Below are positions 35,222-45,249 of a stretch of 64,000 nt of DNA, piece after piece. Under the pieces are notes generated by a model that was not told the DNA's origin, did no database searches, and worked only from the letters and a program-made list of their open reading frames with translations. A program made the position numbers and the translations under genes. Position 1 is the stretch's first letter, and each line of letters begins with the position of its first letter. Source of the DNA: Lutraria lutraria (taxonomy: Eukaryota; Mollusca; Bivalvia; Venerida; Mactridae); contig OZ026844.1 in the NCBI GenBank assembly GCA_964023205.1, positions 33,775,326 through 33,839,325 of the forward strand, in the 5' to 3' direction.

Positions 35222-38200
35222 CTATATAATTGAACAGCCACAACAACACTGCTGGGGATAATTGGGAGCATAGACTTTCCTATCAAACCCATAAACAAAG
35301 AAATCAGATTCATCTCCTTTCCACTTGTACAAAGCTTGAAGGACAGGGATGATTCTCACTTGGTGACGCTGAAAAATACAAAATACCACATGATAAAGAG
35401 GTGGGTGGGGTAATGACAATGTAGTAAATGTACAATGTAGAAATGGGTGGGGTAATAGCAATGTAGTATAAGTGCAATGTAGAAATGGGTGGGGTAATGA
35501 CAATGTAGTATATATGCACAATGCAGAAATGTGCTGGGTAAAAACAATGCAGAACAAATGCAAAAGTAGAAATGGGTGGGGTGATGGCCAAAATATAACA
35601 AATTTGCATTGTAAATATTGTTTTGATAATGTTAGTGAAGTATTTAACACACAATTGTATAAATTACATGTGGTTGTCATCAGAAATCTACATATGAAGT
35701 TTGATGATTGTAGGTGGAAGCATTTCGAGTTTATAGGCAAGTTTAAAGTTTGGTACAGGCAGACCAAAAACAAAATGCCCCCCCCCCGACCTATTGATAT
35801 GGGGGCATAAAATAATATTTTTACTTTAAAACACTGAATTGACTTTTATGACTCAATTAAGTAACCATATACTTACTTGCATCAACAGTTTTTCTGCTGG
35901 AAATGCTGTAGCATGTTGTTGGACAATCCTTTGAGAGGCACCGTTTATTTCAGCATCAGGGAAATGGTTGATGGGCCATACCTGAAACAGTTCCAAGTAA
36001 AATGTAGCATCATAACAGCTTTTCAGTTTGCTTCGAGGCAATACTAGTAAAACATTCCATTTGTATCAAAGATCAAACATCAATACTGTGTCTTCCATGT
36101 TACTAAGTGGATAACCGTGAGATTATATAACTTTTTAAGAATATTAACTGAGTAAATCAATTAAAATATCTATAACACATATGGCAAACATATACATGTG
36201 TATTAATTTTGTCTTATTCAAGTTAATAACTCAACTGACTAAGACTTTTGGGTAAAAGTCCTTGATAAAAAAAGTGCAAAATAATTTAAGGTTATAAAGT
36301 GCATACCCTAATTTGCTGTTCCTGAAATGCAATTTGACCTTGAACATTTCTGATAAGATGGTCTGGTAGGGCTGTTCTCTCTACAATATGGTCCTGTAAG
36401 TGGTTAGTCCTATAACAGAATTTATAAAAGAGTTATTGACTAGTGAGCCATGGAATATGACATCATAGACAATGGCTCACTAGTCAATAACTGTTTTATT
36501 ACCGGTATATGAAAAGTCTTTGATTTAAAACAATTGAGGATAACAATCTGATTTCTGTCCAAATTTAATGCATTATTTGATAAACAGAAATGTATATCAA
36601 CCATAAAGAAAAAATAATTCATCACAAATAACGACTTACAATTTTTATTGATGAGTTTTTGGTTTTTAAATTCAGAAAAATCCACTAAATATCAAGTTAC
36701 ACTGTTGAATGACACCACTTATATCATACGATGGATCAGGCTTTAAGCCAATCAAAATGTGTTTATTTATAGATCATATAACAAAACAACTTATAATTCC
36801 ATTTTGAGATCATATAATGATATTGTATACAAACCAGGTAATTGTTAATTTGATATAACACTTCAGACTACAGTGACCTTGACAGCAGACGCAGGTTATC
36901 ATTCCCATACCATGGCATGTCATACATCTACAATAACATACTTGTTTATATCACTATTGCACATACTAACAATACAACTACAGTTTTAACATAATTTCAA
37001 ATATCCAGCTAACTTTCACAAGTATTCTCACTGCATTTTCACCACAGACTGACTCAGAAGGAAACAAGATGTGTTTTTAAAACACAATGTACCACAGGAT
37101 GACCTTTGACCTACTTATCTGAAAATGCACAGGTCCTGTAGAGGTCGTCATGAGGAACCAACATATGAAGTTTGATGATAGTAGGTGGAAACGTTTTGAG
37201 ATTATAGCCAAGGTTAAGTTTGGCACAAACAAACAGACAGTCAGAAGATGGTAAATATTCACTCTGCTTGGACTATAAGACAGAAGTAGGGAAATTGATG
37301 AAACCAATCAAGTCCCTATAACATGTATACATACCTCCTCCTACCATCACCATGACACCAGTGACATCTCTCTGTCTCATGTTCCCCATTGCGGTATACA
37401 CTTTTATGTCCACGCCCACCACAACTGTTGCAGCGTACCTACATAAATTAAATATATAATACATTATACATAGCAGTAATATCTTTTTTATTATAGTATA
37501 GCTATACTGTTTTTATTGTAACATGCTATGGCTTGCTGAAATAAGAGCACATTTTTCATTTTCCTACACAAAGAAATCAAGAATTTATTTTTTTAGAAAA
37601 ACTGAAAATGTGTACCCCAGTATGTAAACATAAAGCAAAAAATGATAAATATTGTTATGTATCCACTATCATCCCCAAATATATAGGGCTTGTATAGTTC
37701 AGCAGAAGAATTTCTTTTTCCAAATATATTTTTTTTAAGATCAGATATGTAGTCCATGTGAATATATCAACAAGAAAAAAAAATGACAGAGACCAATTAA
37801 AAAAAAATCTAGAGTTTAATAAGCTTTTTTTCTTACCCGGCCACGACCAAAACACCTGTGACATCTAATTCTACCCATAGCCATACAATTGTGACATGGC
37901 TGAAATTGGAAAGTAGTCAAATAAATACAGTTAAATCATACATATACAGCAATGCAGGCGGTGCATACATATAATGCTTGTAGCCAAAGGTCTTTTCGAA
38001 ACTACTATCATACTACATCAGATTTTCTTACTTTGTAGAGAGATATAAAATTTACTCACACAGTGCAACCTCCAACCAACAGCCACCTTCCTGTTACATC
38101 CATTATATTAGCTACCAGAATTGATGTTTTACTTTATTAATCACTCCCTCAACAACAGCCACCTTCTAACAACAGCCACCTCCTAACAACAGCAACCTTC

Positions 38201-41200
38201 TAACAACAGCCACCTCCTAACAACAGCCATTTTTGTAGGGAGGTTACACAGTATATCGATCATAACTTTTATTTCCACTTTGTAATACCATCACGGAAGG
38301 ACTAATGGACACTGCATTCATAGTATTAAGCCTCCTTGGAGGAGGGGGTGGGGTGTGGGGTGGTTGGACAGAATACTACAAAGCCAATTAAGAGATATTT
38401 ATAAAAATAAATTCACTGATCAAATTACTTTGACAGAGGCTGTATGAGGGACTTCAACCTCCATCTTTTGATTGTTAAACATAGTGGTGGGCTGTGCTTG
38501 AATTTCCCAGGGTCCTGGGGCTTGGCCATTCTGTGGTCCATCAATTGGCTGACCTACAAATTAATGAAGAAGTTCATGGATATTTTATGGCAAAAAATAA
38601 AAGTATCTTTTAAGAATTGATTATTCAGTAAGAAAAATTCTAACAATAGGATTCTAAGCTATATATGACTTTGGTGTTAAGTAAGATATACTTCAATAGT
38701 TGAAATGTTTTCCAGGTCTCAAAGGTGGACTTAATATAAAAGTTTTACTGAATTTCAAAAACAAGAACTGTAAGAAGTTCAAAAGGTAAATACAAACCAG
38801 AGTAAGGCATAAATGCCCATGTGGTGCATCGGCTTTCACCAAATGTCTCCAAAGTATACTGGAAAAAAATCATATCTAAAATCAATATTCTTAAGAGATA
38901 CAATGAGCCACAGCCATGGTCCTTGTGGTTGTAACCTTGCAATCCAGGTTTGAATCTTGGTCACGGAAAATGTCCCCATCAAATGTGACAGATATACGGC
39001 TTTGTGCAAAGCAGGCTTATAAGAGGTCTACTTGCTCTCTTATTCTGATCATTGTGTATGAATAGCTAGACTCTGCTCACTTGGCCTTTGTTCATAACAA
39101 GGCATTGATATAGTTTAACTGTTTGTCTGAAATATAAATAGAGCCACCAAGACTAAAAAGAACCATTACAATTCACCATCACAAACAATAGGACTATCGG
39201 TATGCTACAACCAAATTCTGAGATATTTGAAAATAAAAATTTCAGTAAAATCTGAAATTCTGTAAGAACAGTTGTTTTAGAATAAAGTACCAAAACGAAA
39301 AATTTTAGCTTACATGAAATGCACTTGAATGAATCAAGTCGGAGAATTTTAATTCCTCAGCGGCGCCTTTACCATAGCAACAGTTCTCAGCAACAAATGA
39401 TAACAGTGCTGTACGTGCCTCTTCCTCACCAATTCTTGGAAGACTAAACAGTCATAAATGTTCATTAATTCATAAATTGAAAATGATGATAATATAATTA
39501 ATTCACATAGTAAGCACTCATACCTGACTCTGAATACCCAATACATCTTACAGGTACAATTTTTAATGCCTGATTAAAACAGTGTTTCAGATGTACACCA
39601 GTGGGCAGTTAATCTAACCCAGGTTTCCTGGATTCTGTACCAGTACTAACCTTGTACCCCGTAAGTATCTGCCAACATGCACACAAGAATTACTTGAATC
39701 AGCCGCAGAATATGAATGGCCTCCGACATTTTGTCTTTGACCTTAATATCATGTGTCACTTTCAAGGTTCAAACTAAGAAATGGACTGATTAAAAGCCTA
39801 ACACCCTCTCTGTTTAAGTATAAAACAAAATGCATGTACATGTACAATCAAAGTACAGAGGTTACTGACTGGTGCCATGTTCATTGTCTGACAGAGGTAA
39901 TATGACTAAAAATGCTAGAATTTGTCTATATGTACATGTAGAAGACATTGCTAAAACTTCTCTAAAACAACTAACTGGGACTTGTCCTTCATCCCCCTCC
40001 CAAATATAAATGCATTTGCATCAATTTTAAAGCAATTATACTGAGTCACTATTTTACAGAATTCTTGAATACAAATAGGATGAGTGTTGCTCAGGTAAAA
40101 TTTAATACAAGAGGTTACTAAGCCCAAATTTGTAATTTTGCCAAAGTATTTTAGATAAAATTTATCACTTACTTTGAAATTTCCTCTCGCTGGGGTGGAG
40201 CTCTGGTTGCATCCTCATATGAAGGAGGGGGCAACATAGCACCCCCAAAATTTGTGTCCTGGTATCCAGGGACAGTGTCCATCTTCTCAAGGGGTGGGGC
40301 TGATGGCTGGGCAGCCACAGCATTAGGATTGTCTTCAACATCCTGCTCAGGCATCTCCCCCTTCCACTGTGGCTGTACAGACTCAGGTCCAACACCTAAT
40401 ATCAAACATAAAGATATATCGACCCAATGATAATAAATTGATGCTCAATATCATCACAACCTTTTGGACTTTATCAGCTTAATATTAAGATACTCTCATT
40501 ATGAAGTTGAATATTTTAGGAAATTCTGATGTCTAAGAATAACATCAACAAAAACATGGCCTTGTTTTTTATTAATAATCATTCTCAAACTCAAGTATTT
40601 ACGATAAATAATGTGACGGCTACAGACAACTTTTACCAATTCAAAATCAGCTTGTTAGGTGTCATTGATTGTATTGTGATACACATTCGTTTACAGAAAG
40701 GTTAATTTGAGAAGTCACATTCATAATATTTATAAAGGCAAATTTGACTTATTCAAGGGCAACAACTCTAAACAAGCAAGTCCTAATCAGCTGACTAAAC
40801 AACATGGCCTAGTTTTTGTGTTTCTCAACCTCATTTGAGAACATAATGAAATTAATTTTCAAAAATTAACATTGAAATACACTTTTTCAATGAACACTCA
40901 CCTGCAGGAGGCCCCATTTGGGGTGCAGCTCCTGGATATTGCCCCTGTGGTGGACCCCCTGGATACTGTCCTTGCGGTGGCGCTCCTGGATATTGCCCCT
41001 GTTGTGGCGCTCCTGGATATTGCCCCTGTTGTGGCGCCCCTGGATACTGCCCCTGTGGTGGAGCCCCTGGATACTGTCCTTGTGGTGGTGCTCCTGGATA
41101 TTGCCCCTGTGGAGGGCCACCAGGATACTGTCCCTGTGGTGGGCCTCCTGGATATTGCCCAGCAGGTGGCATCCCTGCAGGTTGAGAAGGGTATTGTGGA

Positions 41201-41217
41201 GCTCCCGAATAGTTCAT
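35222..41217 (-). CDS. ssuh2: SSUH2-like protein with N-terminal PGQYPG repeats
   Basis: Coding exons in transcript order: 41217-40902, 40395-40173, 39443-39314, 38858-38798, 38553-38429, 37899-37837, 37438-37335, 36927-36835, 36409-36307, 35981-35877, 35368-35222. All have GT-AG borders and continuous phase: 1470 nt, 489 aa. Residues 20-100 are a repeat of QYPG(G/A)(P/A)(P/Q)QG units. Exon 2 has a PPSY motif (LPPPSYEDA), a possible WW-domain ligand. From about 185 it matches the SSUH2 family: [33 protein letters not shown]. Residues 286-360 are a DnaJ-type zinc region with [40 protein letters not shown] and CVCC. The C-terminus is [10 protein letters not shown]. In vertebrates SSUH2 is linked to tooth development, and its biochemical role is unsettled. 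The family member is usually about 350 aa; the excess here is N-terminal. Confidence 0.88.
35396..35583. repeat. Minisatellite of about 46 bp x 4-5 in the last SSUH2-like intron
   Basis: GTAGAAATGGGTGGGGTAAT followed by (G/A)(A/C)CAATGTAGTA is repeated in tandem, the last copies more diverged. It starts right after the acceptor region of the last coding exon and creates long spurious frames on both strands. Confidence 0.8.
35640..35815 (+). repeat. Fragment of the GACCTTTGACC repeat family
   Basis: Contains CATATGAAGTTTGATGATTG, GTAGGTGGAAGCATTTCGAG and AAGTTTGGTACA, closely matching 37165-37230. It ends in a C-run before GGGGGCATAA. Confidence 0.5.
36432..36491. repeat. Perfect 20-bp inverted repeat (hairpin) upstream of SSUH2-like exon 9
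   Basis: GTTATTGACTAGTGAGCCAT (36432-36451) and its exact reverse complement (36472-36491) are separated by 20 nt. The arms extend further with one mismatch into A/T. In the - strand transcript it sits roughly 20-80 nt before the acceptor of the exon starting at 36409, overlapping the likely branch-point zone. It could be a tiny foldback element or a splicing-relevant RNA hairpin. Confidence 0.8.
37060..37255 (+). repeat. GACCTTTGACC repeat family, fullest copy
   Basis: Contains GACCTTTGACCTACTTATCT, GCACAGGTCCTGTAGAGG, CATATGAAGTTTGATGATAG and AAGTTTGGCACAAACAAACA. It links the partial copies at 13815 and 35640. It lies in an SSUH2-like intron. Confidence 0.55.
38061..38252. mobile_element. 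MITE, AGTGCAACCTC family, with internal tandem repeat
   Basis: The left end ACAGTGCAACCTCC and right end GGAGGTTACACAGTA are inverted. The right half contains five direct units of CAACAACAGCCACCTTCTAA-type sequence. It lies in an SSUH2-like intron. Confidence 0.7.
38893..39110 (+). mobile_element. tRNA-like SINE
   Basis: GAGCCACAGCCATGGTCCTTG ... AATCCAGGTTTGAATCTTGG provides degenerate A and B boxes. The body with GTGACAGATATACGGC follows. It lies in an SSUH2-like intron. Confidence 0.4.
39600..39770 (-). mobile_element. SINE tail fragment (- strand)
   Basis: On the - strand GGTTAGTACTGGTACAGAAT ... GGTTAGATTAACTGCC matches the tail of the SINE at 1560-1795. A related tail also occurs near 42755-42830. 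Confidence 0.5.
40925..41170 (-). repeat. Coding 27-bp minisatellite in the SSUH2-like first coding exon
   Basis: About nine units of 27 bp (CAATATCCAGGAG then CACCACCACAGGGG, variants) encode the nonapeptide QYPGxPxQG. The units alternate Gly/Ala and Pro/Gln at two positions. They stay in frame with no stop, so length change by whole units is tolerated by the reading frame. Long frames on the + strand here are shadows of this repeat. Confidence 0.9.
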
Positions 41218-42042
41218 ATTTCCAGGTCTGAAAGCAGAAAAATTGCTTTAAAAATCACCAAAGACAGTTAACAAAACTATTGCATACCTGCAGATCCTAG
41301 AGGAGTTGGACAAATGATAAATCATAAGATACTAGTAAATAAAGGGATTCCAATAAATCCCAGCTCCCAGATCCCTAACCAAGTCAAAGAACCCTTAATT
41401 AACTCCTTACTAACAATGTATGATGTATAGAGTAGTTTCAGTCTATTTTTGATTTTATCTACGATATCTCATGACTATGACAAAACAAGGAAGATTATGT
41501 ACAAAAATAAGATGGCTACAAATCATAGATACAATTATCTACATAACCAAATAAAATACAGTAAAAACAAACTAAATGTAATTACTGTGACCCTAGAATT
41601 GGTTTTTTCTCATCCATGTTGGCTAGAAAATCCTGTCACGTGAAATAAGGTAATATAATGATCGTGTGAAACAGAAACTAGAAAAGATTAATTTGATGTA
41701 ACACCGGCTGGTATAGACTGTTCCGGTTTAAAGTACACTGATATGTGTAGATACACTACAATAAGATGATATCACATTACTAGTGATTTCACAATAAACG
41801 GCATATTGATTAAGTGTATGGTGAAATACTTAACCACATGAATTATCTGAATGAGATTAAAGAATACAAACAAATGAAGGCCACAGAATATTTTCTCATT
41901 TGCAACAGAGTTTATCATAAATAAACCAGTTCTAGTAAATATTAATGGGCTCTTAACCAAACCATTAAAATCAAATTTTGAAATTATTCTGTTCCAAAAT
42001 CAAGACAATAATCATGAAGATTCAAACAAGAATGAATCAAGT

Positions 42043-42200
42043 ACAGTAAAACCTGTGAACAAAGGCCACCCCTAGAAAAGATAAAATGTGACTTTATTGA
42101 CAGGTGGCCTATATTCAGAGGTCATTTTGTTCTAAATAATGTGATGGTTATTAAAAGAATGGCCTTTATTTGGAGGTGACTGCTCACACAGGTTTGATTG
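42043..42200. mobile_element. MITE, CAGTCAAACCTGTG family (inverse orientation)
   Basis: Starts CAGTAAAACCTGTGAAC and ends CACACAGGTTTGATTG. The interior has GGTGGCCTATATTCAGAGG and TTTTGTTCTAAATAAT, the complements of the other copies. A partial relative lies at about 42616-42712. Both are in SSUH2-like intron 1. Confidence 0.75.
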
Positions 42201-43061
42201 AATAATGATATTTGATGCAGAATTAAGAGAAAATTGATAATAAAATTATCCACAGAAAAAAAACAGTGAATTCATCAATGCTGTAAGAATTTTAATGAAA
42301 GTGCTCAACAATATTGTGTTGGCCTTACAGATGATAGTGAAATTGTATCATTGATAAATAGAACACAGATAATGATAAACTAATTTTATGAATGGGGTTA
42401 ATATACGGTAACATAATCATGGTACATGTTATCTGTATAACACAGAACTTTACAATATGTTATACTACGTTACTCTAATTGATGGGTAAAGCTTGACAGC
42501 ATAAATATTTTACACATCTTCTAAAAATGGTTTATAGGCAAGTAGCTTTACTGAACATAAAAACATACTAGTATTTCATTCACTAATTTTTATATAAACT
42601 TGACTTCAGAATATACAGTCATATCTGTGATTGAAAGCCACCCTTTGGAAAGATGTAGGTGGACTCTACTTGGAGGTTATTTTGTTATAACAATCAGTGA
42701 CTGTTATTGTTCATGTTTTATGCCTACCATAACAATGATTTTAACTTATAAACTGGAAGGCAGATAACCTAATCAGTGTTTCTGAATTCTGTGTTAATAT
42801 TAACCTGGTTCTCCGTAATTAACTGCCTACTTCTCAATATGAATCACTACAATCATTAGAGAAAGAGGAAGTAATAATATGTTACATAAATGTTTTACAC
42901 AGCTTTAAAAAAATGGTTCACAATCAAGGGTACTAAACTTACATACATGCTTTAACCAGTTTTTAATTCCCAATTTCCCACATAAGTGCTCACGTGCATG
43001 GACAATGCTAATTATACCGAGGTTTCAATGAGGCATTCTATAAAGTATGTGAAGCCTTCAT

Positions 43062-43188
43062 AGGGCCTTTTTTTCTTTTATAATAGCGGCTGAAATTCGG
43101 TGACTTCCTGATATTTGCCAAAAACGCACTTGAATTTCTCAAAATGAAAGGCTAAGGCCCCTTGCCAGTATTTGGAAAAAAAGGCCCT
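43062..43188. mobile_element. Short TIR element, AGGGCC ends
   Basis: AGGGCCTTTTTTT at the left and AAAAAAAGGCCCT at the right are inverted. The interior GAAATTCGGTGACTT and AATTTC.CAAAATGA.AGG recurs at about 59433-59652 in a longer copy. Confidence 0.6.
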
Positions 43189-43469
43189 GGGTCCGTATTC
43201 ACAAAGCATTTTAAGTAATTTTTTAACTTAAGTTATATTTTTCCTTAAATTCGACTTTTTCCTTAACTCTTTTGTACTAATATGAAGGAGGAAATCACAA
43301 TGATATGATTTTATCTTTGTTCTAAAGATGCCAATTATGAAAATGATAATTCATTTTCACACTTTTGATGCCTGGTTTACAAACTTTTACCATGAAAAAA
43401 ATTTACACTTAAGTAAGTATTTCGACTTAAGTTAAAGAAAATCTTAAGATGCTTTGTGAATACGGACCC
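43189..43469. mobile_element. MITE with GGGTCCGTATTCACAAAGCAT ends
   Basis: The left end GGGTCCGTATTCACAAAGCA and right end TGCTTTGTGAATACGGACCC are exact inverted copies of at least 20 bp. They extend through CTTAAG-rich subterminal sequence. The element directly abuts the AGGGCC element, with no spacer. A target duplication is not clear because of this abutment. Confidence 0.85.
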
Positions 43470-43614
43470 TGCTTCATTTAATTTTGTTTCATCAGGTTTC
43501 AATGTTGAATTTCAATCATAATTAAGTTACATACAGTAGCTGGTTCACCTTTAGAACCAGTTTCCTGGACTGTAGTTTACCTTGTATTTATACTTATACT
43601 TCCACAAAGAAACT

Positions 43615-43765
43615 GACAAATTCTCAACATATGGAAGAAAATCAATTTTTTTACAAATTTTCATGGAAGGATATGACCTGTCACAACCAGAATTCAAATC
43701 CGGATCACTTGGTAACAAGTCTAGCGCATTAACCACCGGACCACGGCCATGGTCATGTGAAGACT
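43615..43765 (-). mobile_element. tRNA-derived SINE (- strand)
   Basis: On the - strand CCGTGGTCCGGTGGTTAATG (A box) and GATCCGGATTTGAATTCTGG (B box) are followed by AGGTCATATCCTTCCATGAA, the same body as 23935-24070. Confidence 0.65.
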
Positions 43766-44444
43766 TCCATTTTTTTATGTCTCCATGGCAGGTCATACCC
43801 TTTTTAAGTTTGATGAAAAAATAAAATGTTGATTTTCCTCAAGTTACTGTTATAGAGAAGTTTGTCAACTTTTGTTCATTAGTGCCTGCTTAAAATAAAG
43901 AAAATTTGGACATTTTTAAAGATTTAAACCATGTTATTTATATTAGAATGTTATGCAAACAGTGTGAAAATCTGAGTTTCTATCTAATACGTTATGTAAT
44001 ACCTACAATGCATACTGCATACAATTATCATCACAAAGTTTACACAAAAATTGACATAGGAATCAAATAATTGTTAACAATCCTTCATTCAAAATGTTTG
44101 CTTCATAAAATGTTGGCATTGGCTGTATTTGATTAGCATTTCAAAAGTATTATGAAGTTAAAAATGAGCCTACAAAAATTATGGCATAATGCATAATGTA
44201 AAAAACATAATTGGTAGTTTTCAAACTACTTGAGGATATGTACAGGACAAATGTGTTATGCAGACGATATATCATGTGTTTGATCAGAGACGATATGTAT
44301 TATACGTCTCTGGTTTGATTAATATTTAATGTTGTATGGCTGACATATACATGTAAGCTACATCATAGCCTGCAATATATGATACAATCATGCATTGCAT
44401 CATTCTAATTCAAATAATTTCACAATAACAGTATGACAAGAGTC

Positions 44445-44605
44445 TTCAAACTAATTTTTTTAAAGCACTAGCCCGAACTGTATGTGGACTATTGGAAATA
44501 GAAAATTTACTACTAGCCCGAGTACACAATTTTAATAAAATTCACTAACCCGAATAGAAATTTACTAGCCCCGGGCTGTGGGCTAGTGGGTTAGCGTGAA
44601 GACTG
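44445..44605. mobile_element. Small TIR element with CACTAGCCCG words
   Basis: AGTCTTCA at the left and TGAAGACT at the right bound about 160 bp. The interior repeats ACTAGCCCGA and ends in CCCCGGGCTGTGGGCTAGTG, itself a palindrome with the repeats. It lies in SSUH2-like intron 1. Confidence 0.5.
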
Positions 44606-44970
44606 TGACAAACTGAACAGATTAAACACACTGTGTAAGTTATTAACAGATAAAATATTTATCTGATATTTATTTAAGTCTGCCTTACATTATGTTAAAT
44701 AGTTTACAGACGCCACGGTTCTTTAGTGCTGTGACAATAGAAATTAGATTTTTGTGTGGTCTATAATGACCTCACTTCATAAAACAATTAACAGAAAAAT
44801 ATGTAATATCGAAAGTTCGAAGTCGCGAAAATGCATGACAAAATATATTTAGTAAATATTCATAACTTTGATTTAGCGTTTTGATATCACAGCGAAAGGT
44901 TAAACCATCACACACACAATTCAACTCCTACTTCATCTGCATTTAAAATAGATAAAGATAAAACACTTAC

Positions 44971-45070
44971 TTGACCCGGACAGAATTTGGAAGAAGATAA
45001 TTATGATTATGACCGATGGTTATTGATCTCCCAGCAGCTGGAGCACACGGGTACCAAAGTTCAATGGGAA
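44971..45070 (-). other. Probable 5' UTR exon and promoter area of the SSUH2-like gene
   Basis: A strong donor (CAA|GTAAGT on the - strand, at 44971/44970) lies 3.7 kb upstream of the first coding exon, whose own acceptor (CTTTCAG|ACC) is only 10 nt before the ATG. So an upstream non-coding exon is required, and this donor is the best candidate. The sequence upstream is less AT-rich. The transcription start is not resolved. Confidence 0.4.
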
Positions 45071-45249
45071 CCAGAGTTTACGATCCTCTGTCCGGAATGG
45101 TACGGGTATTTTGGACTTTTTATATGAAGTTCAAGCTGGTTCTCGTTCCACGTTCCATTGTACATACGGCGTTATCGGGAACCACGTTAAATTCACAGAA
45201 TTCACGCACTTGCTAAACCACTTTCGTTGCGAGAAGACTCACGTAATAG

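Noticed and set aside
35222..35773. 183-codon frame on the - strand extending the last SSUH2-like exon
   Set aside because: The upstream two thirds read through the 46-bp minisatellite and beyond the TTTTTCAG acceptor at 35369. Only 35222-35368 is coding.
40872..41271. Long + strand frames of 117-119 codons
   Set aside because: Shadows of the coding 27-bp minisatellite of the SSUH2-like gene on the opposite strand. Periodic Leu/Pro/Trp composition comes from the repeat.
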